From Chiridota heheva (lineage: Eukaryota > Echinodermata > Holothuroidea > Apodida > Chiridotidae): DNA of 64,000 nucleotides. This document shows positions 1 to 11,700 of this stretch, one piece after another (position 1 is the first letter of the stretch; the number at the start of each line of letters is the position of its first letter). The stretch spans positions 899,501 through 963,500 of the forward strand of contig JAIGNY010000448.1 of NCBI GenBank assembly GCA_020152595.1, written 5' to 3'. Position numbers and translations under genes: made by a program. Under the pieces are notes generated by a model that was not told the origin of the DNA, made no database searches, and saw nothing but the letters and a program-made list of their open reading frames with translations.

Positions 1-719
1 ATAAACCGATGCTAATTTTGAGTCCTGGTATTCCAGGCTTCTGGTTCACTCATTCCTCTGCAGTGGGGGGATGTGATCTCGAGCTTGCAATCAAGTAACA
101 ACGCATGCCATTGTGTTTTTTTATTTTTATTTTTTATAATCATTGAGCAAGGATTATGATCCCGAGATAAGTGAGAACAGGCCTGTGTTCTTCAACACTG
201 CTAAACTTAACATATATATCAGCCACTTTAACAGGACCTCTCTTTGTATATTCCCAATACATGTGTAATCACAACCATGAAGTAATTTTGATTGAATTTA
301 AATGTGCACAGTGGGGTCCATTTACAGAACACAAAGGGGGTCAAAAGAGCAGACAAGACCAGAAAAGCCTCCCAGATTAAAACATTTTGATCACTTTGCT
401 GCAATATTTGAAAGAAATAGCCTGAAAGTACGATGAAAACTTCTCACACTGGATTATTGATAGTAACAGTTTTTTAGAGCATTAGGCGTTTACTAGGAAT
501 ATTTGCTTTAAGTGAACCTGGTTGACCTTTCAGCTTCTGAGTTCAGCACTTCAGGTACTTTGGAGAGATATTACCTGTGTGTCTGCAAAGCTTGGAAGTG
601 AGAGTAACTGTCAGATAGTGGCTCCCAGCACTTTACAAACATTCAAACTTAATCATTTTGTTTCAGAATTACAACTAGCTGTTGAAATTGTATGTGGTGA
701 AAGAAAGTTCATTTACAAA
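1..719. other. Upstream intronic sequence, no feature recognised
   Basis: AT-rich sequence with short A/T runs (117-140). No exon matching integrin blades 1-3 was recognised here on either strand. Presumed intron of the integrin gene. Confidence 0.5.
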
Positions 720-985
720 AATTATGCCAATATTGTGCGCAGACATCTACGACATTGCAACTCGCAGCGCCCTCACTAAATATTGCTTAAGTAATGTAAA
801 CTTTGTGTCCTCTTAAACCATTTGTGAAATAAAGTCTGTACGTACAGTGTGTGCATAATTGTACGCTGTATGGAGTGTGGGGCAGTGGTGCGTAGATTTT
901 AGGTGGCCTTGAGATGTTCGATTTTCTAACTTGGAAAAACAGAACATTTTTGATGTTAGGGTGCAAAACTTTCATGTGGGACATG
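720..985 (+). repeat. Interspersed repeat A, copy 1
   Basis: About 265 bp matching, in inverted orientation, the segment at about 44519-44800. Shared blocks include TGTACGTACAG, GTATGGAGTGTGGGG, GGTGGCCTTGAG and TTCATG. No coding potential is recognised. Confidence 0.75.
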
Positions 986-1407
986 ATTTCCATTAGAGAA
1001 TTTTTTTTCCTTAACTTATCTGTACATACAAGTTTTCCTATAGCATTTGAAATGCATTTCCTGATAGTAATAACTTAAGTGGCATTCTGGTGTTTTAGTG
1101 GGAGGGTAGGGAGGGATTGGTGAGAGGGTTATATTTTGTACCCCTAACCTAATAGAAAATTAAATAACATTTTAAAAATTGCACACAATTTTATAACAAC
1201 CTACAAGACCTCATGATGAATAACTCTGGCTATAAATTTTCAGTCTATCACACCCAAACTCACCAGAGTGTTTATAACTTACTGATAAAAACATCCTTTT
1301 AAAAGTCCAAACGAATCCTCAGCCCCACATTACACGTATTGCCTGGCCTTGCAGTAACCCCATCCACAATAGCTGTTCCAAGTTCTTCACAATAACTTCC
1401 ATTTTCT

Positions 1408-1620
1408 GCATATAGATGATTAGGAGTGTAATAACTTATGCGTAAAATCACTGAACTATCTATGGTGGGTTCCTTATTCGCTTCCAGCAGAGTCTAAAAG
1501 TCATACCAGGGAAGTGCAATCTATGGCACTTTTCTGGTCATACCCACCGAAATGGAGGTCCTTGCGGGTGAAAAAGGCTGCAAATTAGTAGCAGAGATTG
1601 GGCATAATGTGATTATACAT
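1408..1620 (+). repeat. Interspersed repeat B, copy 1
   Basis: Shares TAAAATCACTGAACTATCT, AGTCTAAAAGTCATA and TTGGGCATAATG-like blocks with about 15086-15240 in direct orientation. Family unknown. The stretch between repeats A and B (986-1407) shows nothing recognisable. Confidence 0.65.
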
Positions 1621-1740
1621 AAATATAAAAAGGAAATAAGCTGATTCCAGAAGAAGTTTGCAGTTGAAACGTTAATTATATGTGTTTTGTGACCACTTCT
1701 CAGTAAACTGTCTGAAACTTGAACAAGCCTTATATCAATA

Positions 1741-2345
1741 GAGGGATTTCATCACGTGACTCTAACTCAAGTGGAAGTCATTTTGCAGGACAGCGACGTC
1801 GTTGTGTTTCACGTGTCTTCACAAAGCTCAGTCACATCACACGTACAACAAACATACTACATACTAACCTACCAGCACCAGTTCAGCAAATTTTACTAAG
1901 TGCAATTTTTTGTTCGCTTCCAAGTATACTTCATATTTTTCGTAAGTTTGATATATTCAGTGGGTAAACGAAGAGTAATGTTAACGCCAGCTGATTCTTC
2001 GTTATACTCAGACAAAACTTATTATATAAAGTGCTCGCTGCAAATCCTTGTGTGAACTGTAGGTTGAGAACCGTTGAAAGCCCAGTTTGTGGATCAGGAT
2101 CAGATGGAAATTGAGAAAACGTCTTTTTATTCCCCCGCATACATCTATTAGTGCAGCCAATGGCACGGCAAGATTCCGGCATGATTATCTTACATGGTAT
2201 CTTACAAAAATAATCTTATATAACAACATGTAAACGTATGTAAGTCTAATTAAGTGTACAGCAGACGACAAGTGTTTTTTCCCTACAAAATGGTGATGCA
2301 ACAAAGTCATGTTACAGTACCCCATGACGTCAGCTGAAACACCAT
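1741..2345 (-). mobile_element. THAP-domain DNA transposon relic
   Basis: On the minus strand an ORF begins at 2182 with MPESCRAIGCTNRCMRG, then TFSQFPSDPDP. This is the start of a THAP zinc finger (C-x4-C with FP), as in THAP transposases of P-element type. The frame then runs into unrelated sequence and stops, so the gene is broken or spliced. The non-coding side (2183-2345) matches about 63645-63780. The other end (1741-1962) matches the short MITE at 26645-26899, linking that MITE to this family. Confidence 0.65.
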
Positions 2346-2507
2346 TAAAGACAAAAATCCCATTAATCTTAATATAGTAGATCTATTTTCATGTGGGGGA
2401 TAGTCTGGGGATGGTAGAGGCTGTATTTGCAATTTGTGGTGCTTCTATAACAAATTTGGCATCAAATTTATATTAGCATTTAGGTATTGCAAGCGTACTC
2501 TAGAGAG

Positions 2508-2690
2508 GTGTAGTGGCTCGGTGGTTAAGGATTTGTGCTTGTATGCAAAAAGTGCCTAGTTCTACCCCCATCCCGAACGTTGCATTGTGTACTTGAGCAA
2601 TACACTTTACTTGCTCATGTCCAGGGGGAGTCATGTACTCTCATCCACTTAGTAGAGAGTACTCTCACACTCTCTCCTGGAATGGTAATC
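2508..2690 (+). repeat. tRNA-derived SINE family 1, copy 1
   Basis: Begins GTAGTGGCTCGGTGGTTAAG, resembling a Pol III A box, followed by a degraded B box (AGTTCTACCCCCAT) and the family body with TTGAGCAATACACTTTACTTGCTC. Other copies lie near 25745, 41360, 51238, 57012 and 57500. Confidence 0.75.
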
Positions 2691-2724
2691 TTTTCACTGG
2701 GAAAAAGGATATTGTTATCGCCTC

Positions 2725-5420
2725 GCCACCTCTTTCAGCAACATCTCGTCCTAGGCCAACTAACCCAATGTTTCCAAAGCCCAAAAAGCTCTCGACAATA
2801 TCCGGAGTATTACCATTCCCTCTGACAACACCGAGAGCTACAACACTCGCACCCTATCTGAATTAAAACAAGTCATCCACGACGCTGGCTGCACCTTCAA
2901 GGCCCCATATAACATCCCCTACCAGTTCCTGAAACATCTTCCCAACAAAGCCACTGCTACCCTCCTCACCATCCTCAACCAGATTTGGTCCTCACACTCC
3001 TTTCCCCTTATCTGGAGGACAGCCCTTCCCCAAACCAGGGAAGGACAGTACTGACCCCTTCAGCTACCGCTCCATCGCCCTCACCTGCTGTCTCTATAAA
3101 ATTATGGAAAGGATCATTAACCAGAAAGTTATTCTCTGAGACCAACAGAATCTTTTCTCCTCACCAAAACGGCTTCCGGAAACGTCGCAATACCCAGGAC
3201 TAGTTAATCACGCTCGACACCACTATCCGGAAATCCTTTGCAAAAAAATAAAACACCTCATTGCCATCTTTTTCGACCTCGAGAAAGCTTTTGACACTAC
3301 TTGTAAATTTGGCATTACCCGCAAGCTTCACACCATCTGCCTAAGATCCCCATCGTTATTCAAAACTTTTCTCTCACCCAGGCAGTTCCAAGTTCATAAC
3401 TGCCAAGAAGAGGGCGTCCCCCCAAGGCAGCATCCTCTCCCCTACTCTCTTCAACCTGAGCATTAACAACATTGCAGACAACCTTTGCCCCAACATCAAA
3501 TGTGCCCTCTTCGTGAAATACTTCACCAGCTTCTACTCCCCTAACTTTTCTCTCGTCGAAAATAGGCTCTAACCTAGTCTCAACTAGCTGCAAGACTGGT
3601 GCAACAATAACGGTTTTCTATTCTTCAAAGACAAGACAATTTGCATGCACTTCTGTCATTTCAAAACCTCCACCCCAACCCGAACCTCGTGCTCAATGGC
3701 AATCGCATCCCTAAAGTTGACCACACTAAGTTCGTGGGGCTAATCCTAGACCCTAAGCTCTCCTACAAGCAACACATCAACAAGCTAAAACAGAAATGCA
3801 ACAGCTCCCTCAACATTCTCCGCCTCCTCTCCAACACCACTTGGGGTGTGGACCCCCACGCTCTCCTCAAATTCTTTAAGCTCACCATTCATGCCAAGTT
3901 TGATGATGGCAATATACCTGTGCCGCTCACAACTCTTTCCTCAACCACATCAACACCAAAGGCTTTACCTCATGACTTGTCCTGCTCCTTAAAAATTTGT
4001 TCCAGCAAATTATAACCACAAACTTAATGTAGCAAATAATGAAGCCACTTATCTTAATTAAAATAACCACACAATAAGCTATTGCTAGTTTGATACTCAA
4101 CACCAACTTCCACAACAGCCCAGGACGAAGTGGACAACTAACACAATGGAGCCATTGATAAGGGAAATTTGATCCTAATTGCTTGTGGTTTTCAGAATAA
4201 AGAAAATAAAGAGGAAAAGTCTGACCCGACCTGCTTATATATCAGGTCGGGTCTGACTGTTTGAAATTTTAAGGAGCATAACAACTAATGTGGGTGCCTA
4301 CAGGACTTCCCGCATCACCAGCCTTCGCATTGAAGCCAAGGAACCACCCTTTCTACTAAGGTGTAGAAAGCTTAGCCTTTCCTACGCTTTTAGAGCCCTC
4401 ACCAACACCCAAATTCCTGTCTACAACGTCATAGGTACCCCAAATTCTCCACCCTCTGTGATAGGACTATTACCCTATCCCCTCCCTTCAGCTTATGCAT
4501 CACATCTGACCTCCACCATTTTGGCATTAATCCTGCCACTCTTGGCACCTTCTCATGGCCCACTTTTCCCCCCTGGGCCACTCCCTTTCCTTTTATCCAC
4601 CTGGGCCTCTCCACTCATCACAAAACCCAAAGCCACCCCAACCTCTTCATCAACCCCACAACCAAATCAAAGACCAACTTTGAAACTACACCTCCACCTA
4701 TACTGATGGCTTCAAGGAAGGCGACAAGACAGCTGCTGCTGCCATCATCCAAGTCATCACCCTCAGTAGCAGGCTTCCCAACTACTCAGCCATCTTCTTG
4801 GTTGAGGCCAAGGCCATTCTACTCGCCCTCAACTTTGCCATCTTCTCAGACTCTCAAGTCTGTCCTTACTTCTTTACTCAATCTTAAGTGGAATAACCCC
4901 ACGTCCCACCTCCTCCATAAATTTATTTCACCCTCCCCCCCTTCCCTGCAGGAAAAGTATTCTTTTCTTCTGGATACCCAGCAATGACAGAGCTGATTCA
5001 GCCGCTAAGCTTGCCCTCAACCTCCCCCCTACCCCGTTTCTCAAAGCCTTTTCTGACATCAAACCGCTTATCGCTTCCCTTGTTCGTGACTGCTGGCAAC
5101 CTCATGGGACTTCCAAATTGATAACAAACTCTACGACATCCAGCCCACCATTCCAACCGTATCTCCATATCGACAACGTCCACAGTACCTGCCTTAGAAT
5201 AGATCACACCCACCTCACTCACTCCCACCTCCTTACTGGCTCCCCCACCCCTCTGCAACTGCATTGCCCCTCACAGTCCACCACATCCTTCTTGCCTGCA
5301 CCCTGTGCAACCTCCCCAAAGCTTCCCTCACCCATCACAACTCCATAGCCAAGCCCTTCCAAAAAAAACCTCCGGATAAAATTATCTCCGATCATTATAC
5401 TTTCCTGTACAACCATATTT
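2725..5420 (+). pseudogene. Non-LTR retrotransposon (LINE) relic: reverse transcriptase plus RNase H
   Basis: Frame-shifted fragments, in order: NIPYQFLKHLPNKATATLL and FSYRSIALTCCLYKIMERII (about 2910-3120); HQNGFRKRRNTQD (about 3165); FFDLEKAFDT with the first catalytic Asp (3270); QGSILSPTLFNLSINNI (3425); FVKY where the FADD catalytic pair should be (3510); VGLILDPKLSYKQHINKLK (3735); then after an insertion RTSRITSLRIEAKEPP (4300). An RNase H follows with YTDGFKEG (4700), LVEAKAILLALN (4800) and FWIPSNDRADSAAKLALN (4970), and a tail with RIDHTHLTHSHLL. RNase H after the RT points to the I/Jockey group of LINEs. Dead copy: stops, frameshifts and a lost catalytic pair. Contains the 3968-4287 insertion. 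Confidence 0.85.
3968..4287. mobile_element. Nested 320-bp MITE-like insertion in the LINE
   Basis: Interrupts the LINE frame between the KFDDGN region and RTSRITSL. Both ends carry inverted TGCTCCTTAAAA-type sequence (3983 on, and complement ending 4278). It includes a palindrome, CCGACCTG...CAGGTCGG, near 4227-4256. A second copy lies inverted at 19355-19680. Confidence 0.75.
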
Positions 5421-5606
5421 AGTGCTCCTCTCTCACCAACGCTACATGTACATACATTTACCCCTTTTTTACACCCCTGCCAAACAATCGTCCGCTTAGG
5501 CCAAAGAAACTGGTGTTATATTCTGAGTATGGATTTAACTCTTGTTTTATTGCAAACATATGCTTGAATATATAACAAACCTGCAATGTTCTTTGCCCTT
5601 CCACAG

Positions 5607-5749
5607 GCTACTCATTGACATCTGGTTATTTCAGGAGCACATCCACTGTCCAAGGAGCCACAGGTGCACCAAGGGCCTATGAGAGAGGACAAGTTTATGT
5701 CTATGACCTTAGAAACTTTGCTCTTATAACAGAGATTGCTGGACTAGGG
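5607..5749 (+). CDS. ITGA4/9-like: Integrin alpha exon 1 in window: propeller blade 3
   Basis: Acceptor CCACAG and donor GTAAGG. The exon opens with two bases of a split codon (probably Gly) and ends in phase 0. It encodes GYSLTSGYFRS, then TGAP and GQVYVYD, the pattern of an FG-GAP blade that has no Ca loop. The bases before the first whole codon come from an exon outside the window. Confidence 0.9.
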
Positions 5750-8700
5750 GTAAGGTATCCTTTGCAAATTTGTAAAGAGATTGAATGTAGTGTTCTTTGA
5801 CAAAAAAATTCAAGTCATATGATGTGATTGTACTGTGCATATCTTTATGTATTTTATTCAATTGATAGTGATATTCTCAAATTGAAATAAGATAAGTGAC
5901 CATCATATGCTAGCCAGCATGCCTGTAAATAATGATGGGTTCCAAATATTTGTATTTTGGCTCGTCATGCATTGGAGCATTGTTTTGAAACAAGCGTGTA
6001 TTAATTTGGCTGTCATGTTTTCACCATCATGAATTTGAAGTGAACTAATTGAAACAAGCCAAACTGTTGACTCAATTTGACTTCAGAATAATCTGGACCT
6101 CACACTTTTGTCCTTGAGGTTAGGAAAAAAAGTTTTCAAATTCTCTTGTTTTATGTTGTCACAGATGAACACTTACTTTGGTGCATCAGTACTGGGATAT
6201 GACATCAATGGTGATTACTTGACAGATTTACTTGTTGGAGCTCCACTTTACTCCACCAATCAAGATGAGGGTATTGTTTACATATACAGAAATGAAGGGA
6301 GCGTAAGTTTTTTTTTTCTTCTTCTTAACTATTTGTTTAAAGTTTTTTTTGTTTTTCAGAATTCTCTCTGATAATGTCCAGCAATGATTGTAGACACTCT
6401 CAAGGTAATTATTTTGAAGATTGTAGATTGCTGTAAAATAGAATAAGATAAAAAATGTAGAGAATTGATACTTTAATTGATAATTATTTGAATTCAGCTT
6501 TGAGTCTGTACTGACATGCAATATACATTGTGTTATTCCAAGAGTATGCGTTTTTGTTTGACCTCCCATGAGCCCACTATCATCATCCTACCAGTTATCA
6601 GGCCCCCGACACTGGTGGGCCTTTACCTCTTCACCCTATGGGGAATTGGCACTATTGGTCCTGGCCACCCCTCCCCCTCTCAAATCTCAAGCCTGTGTCA
6701 GGGGCTCTATAGTTATTAGAGGCAACTTGATTTAGTCACATAACATTCAAGGTACAGCTCTGATATAGAAATGGTTAGAATATTTATAAGATGGGAATGT
6801 AATTACTTCTCCAACTAGAACATCAATGATGTAGTAGCTCAACATATATTTTGGGGTGCCATGGTATAAGCCTGGTTTTGTTGGTGGGTAGTTTAATGTT
6901 TGGGCACTTCTTAGACAGTAATAGAAGGCACTTCCCATTTTAGAAAAAGGGCACTTTTGTCAGTTTTCAAAAAAGTGGAGGAACCTTGCCTCTTGGCCCC
7001 GTGGTTCCTATCTATATGGTTTGAGCATTATGGTTTGAGCATAGGCAGGATTTGAGGGGAGCAAGGGGGCACTTTCCCCCACCTTCAATTTTGTCCAAAT
7101 TGATACTTTTGTATGTGTTGTATTATGCGTTGTATTTTAGCGTGATTTTGTAATTCCCCCCTCCTCCTCCTCCACCACACCCCCCCCCCTTCCCACACAC
7201 TTTTGACTTTCCCCCACCACACCCCCTCCCTTCCCACACACTTTTGACTTTCCCCCACATTGGCAGGCAAATCCCGCCTCAGGTTTGAGATTGGCCCAGG
7301 AGCCAGGATCAGTGTTGACAAATTACCCATCGTACAAATAGGTAAAAACTGAGTCTTTTTTTTTAAATTGCTGCTTATTATTGGGGGCATGCCCCACTAT
7401 AGCCCTCGGTGTCGGTGCCCCTGGTAAAATGACATGCTTTAATTGTGTCAAATAAATACTAAATGTATGTAACAACTTCTATGTATTATGTAATATTTAT
7501 ATCAAGTTATGATACCTTACCTTCCATGCTATAAATATGCAATCTGGTCACATGACCTGATTCTAACGCACTTCTAACCGACCTTAAAAATGTAGTTACC
7601 AGCCCTAACCTCCATATAACCTCTACAAACCCTCACTTCTTTTCAGCATGTTGTTATCACAACATTGCTAGAACTGGTCAAATTTTCTTTTATAAATTTA
7701 ACCTTTTTCTAACAATTTTCTCCAATGCAACTTCTACCAAGCAGGTTTTTATGCTGTTCGGCCTTATTCGGTTCTCCTTTTCAAGTCTTCTGAGGTAGGT
7801 AAGACAAGGTAGCCATGGGTCTGGAATTTCTTCGGTCTGACTCGTAGGACTTTCCCGTTTAGCCTACACTTAGGATAGAGTGTTTTTGTCTCCATCCATA
7901 CAAAGCGGGAGGCTAGTTCGAGAGAGTCCCACTTTCGCGGCGGGTGCTTTTAGGCCCTAGAGCACCAAGTGTGCCTGTCTAGTGGACCTCTTGCCTCTGG
8001 ATTTAAGTGTTTTTTACCCTCAGCCCCGCCCTTCCACGAGGAGAGCCTAGCGTTATACTATGCATTGTATTAACATGTTAGGATATCTTCAGTACAGGTT
8101 CTCGTATGCATTAGGCCAATTTCTTCAATTAATGTTGGCGCATGCGTATTGAGTCGACGTCACCACAGGGTGTTCGAGGAGTCGGAGTACAGCTCCAAGG
8201 AGCTACAGTTGTTACAAGAAAGCCTATATTTTATTTAACGTTACCAGTACATATCGTGTATTCGTTTTTCTCGCATATAATTAAGACAAAGTTTTTAATT
8301 TTCAAGCTTGAAATTTGGGGCGTTGGAGAGACTGAGGGGGTCTCTCCGCATCCTCTTTTATAGTATAGCAGATCTAATATATTTTTTTTATCTCCACAGA
8401 CGCCAAGTCACTCAGTGCTTCGTGTTTTCCATGCTACCCCTACGCTATTAAAGAATTTACATTCAGTGCATTTTCTCAGGTTTTCAAAAAATTTCAGATA
8501 ATTTTTTTTGATGTACTAAATTGCTGTGGCTTGCCTCTCTATGTTTGACGAAGAGTCGTAGGTACATGCCCGGTAGAGGAGTCTTGGTGTAAGTGTATAT
8601 GTATGCATTCATATATATATATAATTTTACTTTTCAGATAAACGCCAAGAGGCGACATAAATCAATTAGTCTTAGAGTTTCTACTTACAAGAGGGCCACC

Positions 8701-11700
8701 TTCTCGATAGATTACGGAGTGGTGGAGGCCTGTGTTTGTAGGTTACCTTGTTAACTTTTTTCTGATTAACCCACTGGAGGCCTCTGACTCAATAGATTAC
8801 TGAGTTAGGAGGGCCATGGGTGCGGTCTATCAGACATAAATTAGCTGAGTCTATATTGATAAGCTAAGTGGCGTCCTAGACGTCACTCAGAATAAACCAC
8901 TGTAAAGAAGCGCCCCCTTCTCGATAAGATTACTGAGTTGTGAGAGGCACAGATTTTTAGTGGGTAAACCCTTTGTACACCGCTGTGGTCCACGGTTCCG
9001 CGATAGGGACCGGTAGGGCCACATAAAGGCGGTGCCCAAAGAGGTTATACGTGAGTCACTCTCAGCAAAGCACCCGACAACGGGCCCCGCAGCTGAGTAG
9101 ACGTACGCTAACACGTACCCCAGTGGTGCCAAACGCTATGGCAGAGCCCAACCCTCCCGTTTCCCCGGTGAGGTCTCCTGAACGAGGCAGACCCCGGAGG
9201 AGAGACAGGGAACGGGATAGTGCATACAAAGGGGGGACAAAGTCGACGTCACCGGTCCTGTTCCTCTTCTTTCTCTTCCTCATCCTCCCCTAAACCCAGG
9301 CGGAGGCAAAGGAAGAGACACAGGGGAAACCCCTTATGGATCCCACCTTCCAGGACATACTCAAGAAAACACTGGAGACTTTGGTGTCCCAGGAGCTGGA
9401 GCGTAGGCTACCACCTCCTGCACCTCGCCCCTCGGCCACTGCAGTGGCATGGCATCCCCCTGGCAGCTGCCGTGGCATGGCGTCCCCCTGGCAGCTGCCA
9501 CTGCCGTGGCATGGCATCCTCCTGGCAGCTGCCACTGCCGCAGCATGGCATCCCCCTGGCAGCTGCCATTGCCATGGCATGGCATCCCCCTGGCAGCTGC
9601 CACTGCCGCGGCATGGCATTCCCCTGACCCTGAGGAGGATGCCCTTGATGCTTCGGAGCCATAGACAATGACTTACGGCTCCACAGTCTTATGACCTAAA
9701 ACCGTCTCGCAGCTACATAGCCTTACACGGTTAGCAGCCCGTTTTGTATATGTTATATATTAACGGCTTGCCTTTTAATTCGTTAACCATTGGTTTAGTT
9801 CAGTAAAGTTTAAATAAATTTTGCTCAGGGTCAGCAGTCTTATCTGCTACGTTGCTCCTCGATCACTGGGGCTCCACAGCTCCACTGTTGTACGAGTTTT
9901 TACAGAGTTAACGGCCCGTAACGTGTATGACGTACGTTAACCCTAAGTTAGAATTAACTTATTAGTTCTATCAGCCTGAATGACTCTTCCCGCTCAACGG
10001 CACTTCATTCTGGGCATTTTGCCAAAATTCAGCATTTCGCTCATTTCTCTCCCCCGGTCTTTTCCACAATGGAGCAGGTCCCGGAGTAGGGACAGAGAAA
10101 GAAGCTGGAAGCTCTAATGGGAAGAATTTTAGTTCTATCCATGGGAGGATGTTTCCTTCCTTTATTGACCTTTTTACATCCAGACTTTTGTCTTGGATCA
10201 CACAGGCCATGGAGAAGAGGCTGTTGCCTCCCACACACCACCGGCCATCAGCGACCGATGCGTATTTTTGACACCCCCAGACTTGGTGAGTCATGGAGAG
10301 GTTGGTGTTGAAGTCTACCCTCGGGCTGAAGATGGTCTCATTCAGTACCTCCGCTTTACACATTTAGTCGGTGGCCACCCCCGTTTGGTGGTGGTGCGGA
10401 CGCTCCCATCTGTTGTGAGGAACGAAGTTTCCACCCATCAGACTTTCACCGTCAGTGCCGACGGATGCATCTTGGTTGTGGTAGGGGTACATTTCATGTG
10501 ACCCCCTATGACAGAAACTTGGACAGGTACTTGGCCTATTTCACAGGCAGTAAGCCGGGCATTTTTTACCTTTTACCGCTAGTGCTGAGCAAGGCAATTC
10601 AGATTCGCGCCGACTTTACACCACTGTAGTGTCTCCTTTTCGGACAGAGAGTAACGGACTCCCAAGAGTTTCTGGAATCCTTCCTCTCGTCTCGGAGCAG
10701 GACGAACTATGCCAGCCTTAAGGCTGCTCACCTCGGACTATGAGAACATGATCACAATCGTCTCGCTTTAGTGGAATCCCCACAGGATGGGCATGCTTCC
10801 CATATGTAACCAGAGCGATCCGGACCTTATTCAGTCTCCCGGACGTAGGTCTGTCTGCATCCATGGACGATTGCAAGCTATCGATTCTTTGCCTCCTATC
10901 TCCTGACTCGCAGGTTTTGGGGTCGACGCATTTACTTTTCAAAGGGACTCACTATGTGAGTTACGTTTTCCACCTTCCACGCTAGTACAGAGTATGCTAA
11001 GCAAGGCCACATACGACTGATAGCACCCACTTGGTCCAACCACCTGCGGTTCCCTCAGCTGCTCAAGACTTTTCAGGCTTCCCATACGAGCCTTGGGTCA
11101 GGGACGACTTTTGTCTCTTTCCCGGGCTCCGGCAAACTGCATCACAGTCCCAGAGCACTTCGTTTGACTGTGTGGCATTTGTCCGCCGATCCTTGGCATA
11201 GCAAGGCCTTTCTGAGGAGTTGTTCACCCCCCCCCCTCCCATCCTTTCCATTTTGAAGGGGGCCCCTCTCTCAGACTTGGTTCAGTCACAGTCTATGGGA
11301 TAGCTTGCAGCCATCCACCGAGGTTTTCCAGTTGGGTCGACGGTCATTGATTCGTGACCACTGGGAAGATACACGGAGATCTCATCATACTGTGTCACGA
11401 GACATTTTCCTTCGATGGATCGTCCTGAAGCAATCTTTTAGGAGTAGTCAACACTGTTCATGGAACGGCCGGGGTATGCACTCGGGCTGGAGGCATAGCC
11501 CCCTCACAGTATTTCTAGTGCCGCCGTTCAGAAAAAATGCATTTCGCGGTTTTTCCCCTTGTTTTTTGCCTGACTTACTTTGCGAAGTTCGTGTTACCCC
11601 ACTAACTTTTGCTCTTATGCAGTTACGTGCTAAAGAATTTTTCCCTGATCCAGGAATTCTTCAATTTGTTTTAGCTAGTACACACTTCATTCCCAATCAT

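Noticed and set aside
522..779. 85-residue ORF as a candidate upstream integrin exon
   Set aside because: No FG-GAP pattern, and part of it lies in interspersed repeat A.
9220..9671. Several overlapping 70-135 residue ORFs on both strands
   Set aside because: They are produced by the GC-rich 34-bp minisatellite, which happens to lack stops in most frames.
9971..10363. 130-residue minus-strand ORF in the DIRS-like element, loosely RNase H-like
   Set aside because: The better element homology (HIRLIAPTW, LRLTVWHLSADP) is on the plus strand, and the match of the minus frame is weak.
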